NCBI GenBank assembly: GCA_039028795.1 | Contig: JBCCHJ010000005.1 | Location: 83,124 to 147,123 of the forward strand | Direction: 5' to 3' | Length of the DNA: 64,000 bases | Source of the DNA: Thermohalobaculum sp039028795 | GTDB lineage: Bacteria > Pseudomonadota > Alphaproteobacteria > Rhodobacterales > Rhodobacteraceae | Shown here: piece after piece, positions 44,781 through 51,943 of the stretch | Numbering within the stretch: position 1 is the stretch's first letter | How the letters are laid out: each line of letters opens with the position of its first letter | Program-made: the position numbers and the translations under genes | Notes under the pieces: model-generated | Seen by the model: only the letters and a program-made list of their open reading frames with translations | What the model was told of the DNA's origin: nothing | Database searches by the model: none

Positions 44781-45703
44781 GAGATATCATCGTCCGCGAC
44801 GTTGGCCCCCGCGACGGCCTGCAATTGGTCAAAACGGTCTTGCCGACGGACGTCAAGCTGAACTGGATCAAAGCGGATATTGCCGCAGGAGTGCCAGAGA
44901 TCGAGACGTGTTCTTTCGTGCCGGCTCATGTGATTGCGCAGTTCGCAGATGCGGTGGAGGTGGCAACCGAGGCCTCGAAACTGGAAGGAGCCGTGATGTC
45001 TGCGCTCACGCCGAACCTCAAAGGCGCTCAAATCGGATTCAAAACCGGCGTGCAAAAGATCAACTATGTCATGAGCGTTTCGGAAACCCACAACCAACAG
45101 AACGTGCGCCGGACCCGAGAAGAGTCGTTGGACGGATTCCGGGCGATCATTGCCGAGCGGAATGCAACTACGCCCAACGTACAGATCGGCATTGGGCTGG
45201 CCACGGCTCTGGGGTGCACATTGGAAGGGGAAGTGCCGGAAAAGGAAACGTTGGATCTATTGGAAAAAGTGCTGGAAGCCGGGGCGGATGAGGTGATGTT
45301 GCCCGATACCGTCGGCTATGCCAACCCAACCCAGGTACGATCCTTGTTCAAGCATGGGATCGCCATAGCGGGAGCAATTCCGGTTTGGACGCATTTCCAC
45401 GACACGCGAGGATTGGGTCTGGCGAACGCGCTGGCTGCTCTGGAAGCTGGGGCAACACGGTTTGATGCGTCGATTGCAGGGTTGGGGGGATGTCCGTTCG
45501 CACCCGGGGCCACCGGTAACATCGTGCTGGAGGATCTGGTTTTCCTGCTGGAATCTGAAGGGCTTAGTACGGGCATCAATATCGATGCGCTCGCCGTTCC
45601 TCGTAAGATCGTAGAGGCCGCATTGCCAGATGAACCTAAATACGGCCAGGTTCTACGCGCCGGTCTGCCAAAGGGTTTCACGCCCGCTAATCAAGCCGCC
45701 TGA
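44777..45703 (+). CDS. Hydroxymethylglutaryl-CoA lyase family protein
   Basis: A 308-residue DRE-TIM-type lyase. RDVGPRDGLQL supplies the metal-binding Asp of the first barrel strand, THFHDTRGLGLANALAA gives the metal His pair, and GLGGCPFAPGATGN contains the signature loop with the catalytic Cys. Members cleave HMG-CoA or related 3-hydroxy-3-methyl acyl-CoAs to acetyl-CoA and a keto acid. It is coupled to ridA upstream and followed 10 bp later by the acyl-CoA dehydrogenase, consistent with degradation of a branched acyl-CoA. The exact substrate is inferred. Confidence 0.9.
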   Translation: MRDIIVRDVGPRDGLQLVKTVLPTDVKLNWIKADIAAGVPEIETCSFVPAHVIAQFADAVEVATEASKLEGAVMSALTPNLKGAQIGFKTGVQKINYVMSVSETHNQQNVRRTREESLDGFRAIIAERNATTPNVQIGIGLATALGCTLEGEVPEKETLDLLEKVLEAGADEVMLPDTVGYANPTQVRSLFKHGIAIAGAIPVWTHFHDTRGLGLANALAALEAGATRFDASIAGLGGCPFAPGATGNIVLEDLVFLLESEGLSTGINIDALAVPRKIVEAALPDEPKYGQVLRAGLPKGFTPANQAA

Positions 45704-45713
45704 GGAGGCCACC

Positions 45714-46895
45714 ATGAAAGATACAACCGATCTTTCCATGCCGCTTGATGATCAATGGGCTGACATTCGCGAAGGCGTGGCGAAGGTTTGTGTGCCTTTC
45801 GACAACGCTTACTGGAATGACTTGGATGCCAAGTCAGAATATCCCCATGCTTTCGTCGATGCGCTAACCGAAGCCGGTTATCTCGCAGCATTGATACCAG
45901 AAGAGTATGGTGGGGCTGGGCTTTCGCTTTCTGCTGGCGGCGCGATCCTCGAGACGATCCATGCCAGTGGTTGCAATGCCGCTGCGTGCCATGCGCAGAT
46001 GTATACGATGGGCACGGTTCTGAAGCACGGCTCGGCTGAGCAGAAGCAGAGATACCTGCCTGGGATCGCGTCGGGTGAGCTGCGCCTGCAGGCCTTTGGA
46101 GTGACCGAGCCCACAACAGGATCGGACACAACACAGCTGAAGACAAAAGCCGAGTTGGTCGGCAACAAATATGTTGTGAATGGCCAAAAGGTTTGGACGT
46201 CCCGGGCCATGCAGTCGGACCTTATGCTGTTGTTGGCACGGACAACTCCTACCGAGGATTGCAGGCGCCGGTCTGACGGGATGTCATGTTTCCTGGTCGA
46301 TATGCGCGAAGCTAAGGGCAATGGTCTGGAACTGCGCAAGCTGGATGCAATGATCAATCACAATAGCTGCGAGGTCTTCTTCGACAATCTCGAAATCCCG
46401 CCAGACAGTCTGATTGGAGAAGAAGGCCGCGGGTTTAAATACATCCTCGACGGCATGAACGCTGAGCGCGTGTTGATCGCGCATGAATCCTTAGGCGACG
46501 CAGATTATTTTATCCGTCGAGCCACCGAATACGCCAGCGAGCGCGAAGTTTTCGGCAATCCGATCGGCACAAATCAAGGCGTTCAGTTTCCAATCGCCCG
46601 TGCCTGGGCCGAAACCCAAGCCGCGCGTCTCTTGGTCCAAAGGGCCGCGACCCTATTCGAGGCTGGGCGTCCCTGCGGCGCTGAGGCAAATACAGGAAAG
46701 ATGCTGGCGTCCGAAGCAGCCTGGCATGCCGCTGAAGCAGCTATGACGACCTTTGGCGGATTTGCTTTTGCCCGTGAATATGGCATCGAACGGAAATGGC
46801 GCGAGGCGCGTCTTTACCAGACGGCGCCGATTTCGACCAATATGATCCTGAACTTCATAGGCCAGAACGTTCTGGGGATGCCTAGGAGTTACTAA
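45714..46895 (+). CDS. Acyl-CoA dehydrogenase
   Basis: A 393-residue FAD-dependent enzyme. FGVTEPTTGSDTTQLKTKAE and NGQKVWTSRAMQSDLMLLLA are the flavin-contact regions, and TTFGGFAFAREYGIERKWREAR precedes the C-terminal helices. The usual YEGTxE(I) box reads YQTAPIST, with no Glu at the standard position, so the catalytic base may lie elsewhere, as in isovaleryl-CoA-type enzymes. ATG at 45714 follows GAGGAGG; the longer frame overlapping the lyase is not used. It closes the ridA-lyase-dehydrogenase operon. A bidirectional hairpin follows the stop. Confidence 0.9.
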   Translation: MKDTTDLSMPLDDQWADIREGVAKVCVPFDNAYWNDLDAKSEYPHAFVDALTEAGYLAALIPEEYGGAGLSLSAGGAILETIHASGCNAAACHAQMYTMGTVLKHGSAEQKQRYLPGIASGELRLQAFGVTEPTTGSDTTQLKTKAELVGNKYVVNGQKVWTSRAMQSDLMLLLARTTPTEDCRRRSDGMSCFLVDMREAKGNGLELRKLDAMINHNSCEVFFDNLEIPPDSLIGEEGRGFKYILDGMNAERVLIAHESLGDADYFIRRATEYASEREVFGNPIGTNQGVQFPIARAWAETQAARLLVQRAATLFEAGRPCGAEANTGKMLASEAAWHAAEAAMTTFGGFAFAREYGIERKWREARLYQTAPISTNMILNFIGQNVLGMPRSY

Positions 46896-46901
46896 AGAAA
46901 A

Positions 46902-46928
46902 ATCGCGGCGAGGGAGCCCCGCCGCGAT
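46902..46928 (-). terminator. Intrinsic terminator between convergent genes
   Basis: A perfect 9-bp stem (ATCGCGGCG with CGCCGCGAT) with a 9-nt loop. Read on the minus strand it is followed by TTTTTCTTT, so it best serves the VPLPA-CTERM gene, though it also lies 7 bp after the plus-strand dehydrogenase. Confidence 0.8.
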
Positions 46929-46952
46929 CTATGCATTCGATCAGAGGGTGTC

Positions 46953-47564
46953 TTATGCGCGACTTTTGAACCGCGACACGACGCCGAGGCCGAAAAGACC
47001 TGTCAGCAGAAGCGCTGCAGGCAATGGCAGTGGGATCGTCTGGACGGTGATGGAACTCAACGAGAAAGCCTCGAACTCGTTCCCGCCTGACAAGCCGCCA
47101 ACACCATCTCCGCCCAGGAAAGTGATGCCGAGACCACCAGCAAAGAAGTCTACGGTATTCGTGAAGGCAAAGGTTCCCAAGGCATCGACCGGGTTGTTTG
47201 TCGAGCTGGTGGAAGTCAGGCCTTGCGTCAGATTGAAGAATGCTCCGTCGCCGTCACGTTCTTCGTTTGCGACCACGTAAGAAACAAGTTGGACTGCCTT
47301 CGAAAAAGTAAATGTCGCTTGAACAGCCGTTGCGGCGTCAGAAAACGCCATGCCACCGAGAGCATTGCGGATGTTGATCGGAGCGCCATCTCCATCGATA
47401 CCGTTATCTACGGTTAGAGACAGACCAGCATTTGATACCGTCACACTCGGTGCGCTTGTGAACGAGCTCAGATCAAGCGTCACAGTTGCGGCACTAGCTG
47501 CTGTTCCACCAAATGCCAAAACTGCTGCTGCCGCGAGTGGCCGCATAAATTTAAGTAAAGTCAT
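46953..47564 (-). CDS. VPLPA-CTERM-like sorting-domain exoprotein
   Basis: A 203-residue exported protein. ATG at 47564 starts a signal peptide (RPLAAAAVLAFGGTAASAA). The middle is a Ser/Thr/Asp/Gly-rich beta-sandwich-like region with no recognised enzyme motif. The C-terminus has PLPLPAALLLTGLFGLG followed by a basic SRFKSRA end: a Pro-Leu-Pro motif, one hydrophobic helix and an Arg cluster, the layout of the VPLPA-CTERM sorting signal cut by an exosortase. It should be moved out and anchored or released at the surface. No exosortase gene is in the window. Confidence 0.85.
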   Translation of the reverse strand: MTLLKFMRPLAAAAVLAFGGTAASAATVTLDLSSFTSAPSVTVSNAGLSLTVDNGIDGDGAPINIRNALGGMAFSDAATAVQATFTFSKAVQLVSYVVANEERDGDGAFFNLTQGLTSTSSTNNPVDALGTFAFTNTVDFFAGGLGITFLGGDGVGGLSGGNEFEAFSLSSITVQTIPLPLPAALLLTGLFGLGVVSRFKSRA

Positions 47565-47863
47565 CTTACTTACCCCACGGTTGGTAATTCCTGGTGCCAC
47601 GCTACCCAGAATTGGACACGTTCACTATCCTGTGATTGATTAACCATGTCGACAACCGGTTTTTGTTCTGAGCGCTTCAAACGTCGAATTTTGCCTCCAT
47701 AGGTTGAGTTCGGCATGTCCAATGTCGATTGAAGTTAGCGTACCGTGACACCCGAATTGGCGACCAGCGATTCGCCTTTAGGTTCAGCGAGGTTGCTGGT
47801 CATGACCCTGAACGCAACGAGAGAACGTGCCAAGATTGTCCAAAAACAACAGAAAGGGATGGC
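47565..47863. other. Divergent promoter region, no gene seen
   Basis: About 300 bp lie between two divergent secreted-protein genes. I saw no ORF with a ribosome site. A short inverted repeat (GTTCAG near 47781 with CTGAAC about 25 nt later) is weak. Confidence 0.4.
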
Positions 47864-48322
47864 ATGCGCCTGATATTGGCTACATTAATCGCCATAACTG
47901 CGGGATCGGCGTTTGCAGATACTTGCTACCGCCGGGTCTATTCTGAAGACCATCTGAGGAAGAACCCGGCCCAGGTCGTCTCGTCAATCGAGGTACGTTT
48001 CACTGAAGGTATTGAAGCACGCCAGGCCTTCGCGCGTGTGATATTCAAAGGGTCGTCGAAGGTCTGGACCAATGGTCTCTATTGCTCGAAAGATCGGCTT
48101 GCTGAGGATCCGGGTGCTACAATGCGATGCGGTGTTGAATGCGATGGAGGGACGTTCACGGTTCGCCCGAAAAGTAGTAATGCGATCTACCTCACCACCA
48201 AAGGCGGTTTCAACGTTGGCGGTGCTTGCCCAGAAGGTGATGATGTTTTGATCCGGTTGGTAACGGACGAAGGCGCTGAGAAAACCGTGTTCCGGTTGGA
48301 TAAACTGGAAGACTGTCCTTAA
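47864..48322 (+). CDS. Secreted hypothetical protein, cysteine-rich
   Basis: A 152-residue exported protein of unknown function. The signal peptide is RLILATLIAITAGSAFAD; the mature chain contains six cysteines, including MRCGVECDGGTFTVRP and a Cys at the penultimate position, suggesting disulfides in the periplasm. ATG at 47864 follows AAGGGA. It may be a small binding or envelope protein. It is convergent with the CPT-like gene, 15 bp between stops. Confidence 0.8.
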   Translation: MRLILATLIAITAGSAFADTCYRRVYSEDHLRKNPAQVVSSIEVRFTEGIEARQAFARVIFKGSSKVWTNGLYCSKDRLAEDPGATMRCGVECDGGTFTVRPKSSNAIYLTTKGGFNVGGACPEGDDVLIRLVTDEGAEKTVFRLDKLEDCP

Positions 48323-48337
48323 AGCCTCGCGAGTTCC

Positions 48338-48910
48338 TCAGAGATCGAAGTGGTCCTTGATCTGCCGCGCTGCCTCTTCCGCAGTGATGCTGCCCACGTC
48401 AATTTCAAAATCGTAATCCATGTCCCGATGAACGCGGGTAAATTGCCATCTCGCTAGCCCACGAGGCCGGTCGCCCCGGCTTGCTTCGCGGTCTTCGATT
48501 ACGTTTAACGGTGCATGAACTCCGACCCAATGGGTCTGGAATGGCGCCAAACGTTCGTTGTAATCTCGGACGGGGTTCCCGCACTCAGTGTCCACATTCC
48601 CAAACAGCACGTCGTCAACGATCAGATTGCACCCTGTCGCAGCCATCGCACCGATAGCAGCCCGCATTCCGGCCAGAAGCTTCTCTGCTACGGGACCGGT
48701 TCGCGCATAAAGCGCGGGGCGGCCATCATCCTCTTGAATCTCGAAACTCAAACCTTCGGGGTGGTCTTTATAGAGTGCGGGCATCATCGCCAGAAAGCTG
48801 TCCATTTGGACGTGGTGGAATGGCGCGCGGGTCAGGCTTTGTAGCGCTCGGCAAATTGTTGACTTCCCGACACTGCCAACACCGTTCATGATGACTACCG
48901 TCGCTGTCAT
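48338..48910 (-). CDS. Chloramphenicol-phosphotransferase-like P-loop kinase
   Basis: A 190-residue P-loop protein. Walker A is NGVGSVGKST at residues about 9-18. An Asp in VQMDSFLAMMP after the first helix, and Glu/Asp at the RVHRDMDYDFEIDVGS end, match the chloramphenicol phosphotransferase-like fold, where the first is the catalytic base and HxxxxYDxExD is a family box. Whether it acts on an antibiotic or a house-keeping substrate is unknown; many homologues in marine bacteria have no resistance role. It is probably co-transcribed with the adjacent USP gene. Confidence 0.72.
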   Translation of the reverse strand: MTATVVIMNGVGSVGKSTICRALQSLTRAPFHHVQMDSFLAMMPALYKDHPEGLSFEIQEDDGRPALYARTGPVAEKLLAGMRAAIGAMAATGCNLIVDDVLFGNVDTECGNPVRDYNERLAPFQTHWVGVHAPLNVIEDREASRGDRPRGLARWQFTRVHRDMDYDFEIDVGSITAEEAARQIKDHFDL

Positions 48911-48952
48911 ACGATCAGAGACCCGGACGGAAGAATTGCAACCGCGATCACG

Positions 48953-49363
48953 TTAGCGAATGACGTGGACCGAACAGGACGCATGTCGCACGACGCGCGC
49001 AGCGGTCGATCCAAGCAGATAGTCGGACCATTCCGGACGGTGGGACGCAATTACGATGCAGTCAATTCCATTCTCTTCAGCGTAGTTGTTGATGGTGGAA
49101 CCTGCGTGACCCATAACCACCACACCTCTCACATTGGCGCCCGCATTACTGGCGACAGTGTTAAGTTCTGACTTCAAGCCCTTTTGGGCGTTGTCAAAAA
49201 TATCATCCGGTAATTCCGAGCTAACATAGGACGGAATTTCCTCCAGCACATGCAAGAGAATGATCTCTGTGCCATCGCCGCTAAATGTCTTCGCAATCGC
49301 AATCGCGTCTTCGGGATCGTGCCCATGGTCGAGAGCCACAGGAACCAGTATTTTCTTGTACAT
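48953..49363 (-). CDS. Universal stress protein UspA family
   Basis: A 136-residue single USP domain. ILVPVALDHGHDPEDAIAIA opens the domain and CIVIASHRPEWSDYLLGSTAARVVRHASCSVHVIR closes it. The ATP-binding motif of some USPs, G-x2-G-x9-G-S/T, is partly matched by VVMGHAGSTINNY and HRPEWSDYLLGSTA. It likely binds a nucleotide and helps survival under stress. The stop lies 42 bp before the start of the CPT-like gene in the direction of transcription. Confidence 0.9.
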   Translation of the reverse strand: MYKKILVPVALDHGHDPEDAIAIAKTFSGDGTEIILLHVLEEIPSYVSSELPDDIFDNAQKGLKSELNTVASNAGANVRGVVVMGHAGSTINNYAEENGIDCIVIASHRPEWSDYLLGSTAARVVRHASCSVHVIR

Positions 49364-49428
49364 GGATCAGCCTCCAGAATGGTGTGTTCATTTATTGTAC
49401 GTTCGTGGCCGCAATTCCTTGACGGACA

Positions 49429-50208
49429 TCAAGAGCTTCCAAATCCCAACAGTTCTTGTCGATTGCCGATCACACGGCGGTCCGCAGTCTCGGTCCAATT
49501 GTGCAACCAGGCAACGGATTCCGCATAGCTGTGAGCGTCCTCGTGTTGCGTCCAGGGCCAGTCTGATCCCCAGAGGCAGCGGTCCGCACCGTAATGTTTG
49601 ATCAGGCGGCGGGCCACAAGACGTAGGTCGAATGGCTGCTGTCGATATGGCGCCGACAGCTTTATGCACGTCTTTGTGGGGTTGCGGGTTAACAGCGCCT
49701 CCCATCCCGGGCAGGGCACATCAGACGGTTTGCCGAAGTGGTCGATCATCAGGTCCGCTTGGCTGAGCACTTGAAGAACAAAGGGCCAATCCGGGCCATT
49801 CGCTTGGACTTCGATCCACCAGTTTCGCTGCACGGCCTGCGAGGTGAGGATCTGATACTCTGGTTGGCTCAGCCACATTGGCGGCAGGCTGAGCAGGTTG
49901 TATCGCATCCCAATCACGCCCAAGGTGGTCATGTCATCCAAGGCCGTACCAGGTGTGCCAGGCTCTAGCACCACAATCCCGCGCAACCGGCTGGGATGGG
50001 CCTTCAGACAATCCAGCAGATATCGGTTGTCGGTCCCCAGGAAACTCGGCTGCACCAGAACCGCCATTTCAATGTCATGGGCATCCAGTATGCGAAGATA
50101 GTCATCGATTGTTGCCTCATAATCCGGGTGGTACCGCGCCCCTGGAACCATCGTGCATGTTCGGTCCCACACATGGGCATGGGCATCAATCTTTGGGGTA
50201 TCCTCCAT
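49429..50208 (-). CDS. Amidohydrolase-2 family TIM-barrel hydrolase
   Basis: A 259-residue metal-dependent hydrolase. The first metal motif is IDAHAHVWD, and the last is LWGSDWPWTQHED with the catalytic Asp; IDHFGKPSD and VLVQPSFLGTDN lie between. The pattern resembles 2-pyrone-4,6-dicarboxylate lactonase and L-rhamnonolactonase-type enzymes, so a lactone or aromatic ring-cleavage product is a plausible substrate. ATG at 50208 starts MEDTPKIDAHAHVWD. It is divergent from the ICL/PEP-mutase gene with only 67 bp between starts, so shared control is likely. The function of the pair is inferred. Confidence 0.85.
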   Translation of the reverse strand: MEDTPKIDAHAHVWDRTCTMVPGARYHPDYEATIDDYLRILDAHDIEMAVLVQPSFLGTDNRYLLDCLKAHPSRLRGIVVLEPGTPGTALDDMTTLGVIGMRYNLLSLPPMWLSQPEYQILTSQAVQRNWWIEVQANGPDWPFVLQVLSQADLMIDHFGKPSDVPCPGWEALLTRNPTKTCIKLSAPYRQQPFDLRLVARRLIKHYGADRCLWGSDWPWTQHEDAHSYAESVAWLHNWTETADRRVIGNRQELLGFGSS

Positions 50209-50275
50209 CGGATGGGTCGTTCCTTTGCTTGGAGCACGGGCCAGAGTAAGGTGCCCTGATAATTTGGAGGATGCC

Positions 50276-51154
50276 ATGACCCAGACCCCACGCCAACGTT
50301 TTGCGGCCATGCTGGCCAGCGGAGAGATGATCAGCGCACCAGGATGTTATGACGGCTTGACCGCCAGCTTGATCGAGCGGGCCGGGTTTTCTGCCTGCTA
50401 TATGACTGGTGCTGGCACGGCCGCTGGCTATGGGTTGCCGGATTATGGCCTGCTGACCGCGACAGAAATGGCTCACAATGCAAGCCGCATCGCCGCTGCT
50501 GTGGACATCCCCGTGATTGCTGATGCTGACACCGGATTTGGAAATGAGCTGAACGTGACACGCGCCATCCGGGACTACGAACGGGCAGGCGTCGCAGCGA
50601 TCCACATCGAAGATCAGGGTTTTCCGAAAAAGTGAGGTCACTTGGATGACAAAGAAATCATCCCGTTAGAGGCCTACCTGGCGAAGATCCGGGCTGCAGC
50701 GGCGGCCCGCCAGGACACAGATTTCAAGATCATTGCCCGGACGGACTCGAACGCCATGATGGGGTTTGACGAAGCTATCCACCGGGTCAATGCAGCGCTG
50801 GCAGCCGGCGCTGACATCGCCTTCGTCGAAGCGCCGAAGACGGAAGAGGAACTGGCGGCGGTTTGCCAGCGCGTGAATGGCCCCTGCCTCTTTAATTTGG
50901 TGCTGAGGGGCAAGACACCTCCGGTCGCGGTGGATGGGCTTAAGGACCTGGGCTTCGCAGTGGCGATTATGCCGGATGTCATCTGGCGTGAAATGCTGAT
51001 GCGCGCTGAAGCAGTTCTGGCCGACCTGGGTCAGGGCAAACTGCCAAGCCAGACCGAGGGGCTTTTGGTCAGCGAGATGTTTGAACGAGTTGGGTCCAAA
51101 GAATGGGATCAGATCCGTAACGCATTCGTAGAACCGGCGCAGGCTGCCGAATGA
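50276..51154 (+). pseudogene. Isocitrate lyase/PEP mutase superfamily gene with an in-frame UGA at the catalytic Cys codon
   Basis: The gene runs ATG 50276 (after TTTGGAGG) to 51154, 292 codons if the UGA is read through. All of it lies in one frame. The only interruption is TGA at 50633-50635, codon 120. Upstream are CYDGLTASLIERAGF, ADADTGFGN and AIHIEDQGFPKK; downstream are GHLDDKEIIPLEAYLAKIRAA and FKIIARTDSNAMMGFDEAIHR. Family members read FPK(K/R)CGH here, and the Cys is the catalytic one, so the UGA replaces exactly that codon. A one-base change from TGC or TGT would give this. It is either a nonsense mutation or error, or a Sec codon. If translated it would be a C-C lyase or decarboxylase of the 2,3-dimethylmalate lyase group. 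Its stop overlaps the SDR start (ATGA). Confidence 0.85.
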
Positions 51155-51885
51155 TGCGAACGGTCCTGATCACCGGCGCGGGACAAAATATTGGACGCGC
51201 CGTTGCTGTTGCGCTTGCCGAGGATGGCTTCAACATCGTCGTCAACGGTTTGTCTAACAAGACTACCTGTGACGAAACTGCAGAGATGGTTCGTGCTGCT
51301 GGACAAGAAGCGCTTGTCGTGATGGGTGATGCAGGCACACGGGATGGTTGCTTGGCCATGGCCAAAGCTGGGAAAGATGCCTTCGGCCAGATCGACGTAT
51401 TAGTCCACAATGCAGCAATTCGACCATCGTCGCCATTTCTGGAAATGGATGAAGACGAATGGCACCGGGTTATGGATGTAAACCTGATGGGCAGCTTTTG
51501 GCTTACCCGGGCCTGTCTGCCGGGCATGGTTGCGACAGGCTGGGGCAGGTTGATTCTGTTTGCTGGCATGAATGCAATCCATGGCTACAACGGCCGGGCC
51601 CATGTCAGCGTGTCAAAACACGGTAATTGGGGCTTGGTAAAATCCTTAGGCAAGGAATTCGGTCCTAACGGGATTACGGCCAATATGATTTCCCCGGGGC
51701 CGATTGCGTCCGAGCATGCGGACCCAGCCATGACCGCGCATATCAAAGATCAAGAAGGCCGCATCCCTGTGGGACGTTTGGGCGAGCCGTACGAAGTGGC
51801 GGCAACAGTAAGTCTTCTGGCATCGGATAAAGGCGCGTTCATAAACGGTCAAATGATCCAAGTGAACGGCGGAACCGAAACCTGA
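51151..51885 (+). CDS. Short-chain dehydrogenase/reductase
   Basis: A 244-residue SDR. The coenzyme motif is ITGAGQNIGRAVAVALAEDG (TGxxxGxG); VHNAAIR gives the NNAG-like strand. The catalytic tetrad has Asn in MDVNLMGSFW, Ser in GMNAIHGY replaced around the usual Ser, and the Tyr-x-x-x-Lys position reads VSVSKHGNWG, in which the Tyr is Val, so catalytic activity is uncertain. SPGPIASEHADPAMTA and INGQMIQVNGGTET are typical ends. The ATG overlaps the previous stop by 4 nt, so it is translationally linked to the ICL-like gene. Confidence 0.83.
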   Translation: MMRTVLITGAGQNIGRAVAVALAEDGFNIVVNGLSNKTTCDETAEMVRAAGQEALVVMGDAGTRDGCLAMAKAGKDAFGQIDVLVHNAAIRPSSPFLEMDEDEWHRVMDVNLMGSFWLTRACLPGMVATGWGRLILFAGMNAIHGYNGRAHVSVSKHGNWGLVKSLGKEFGPNGITANMISPGPIASEHADPAMTAHIKDQEGRIPVGRLGEPYEVAATVSLLASDKGAFINGQMIQVNGGTET

Positions 51886-51943
51886 TTTATGCATATAATC
51901 AGGGATATGACGCCATATCCTTCCGCAATTTGAGAGAAGTGCT

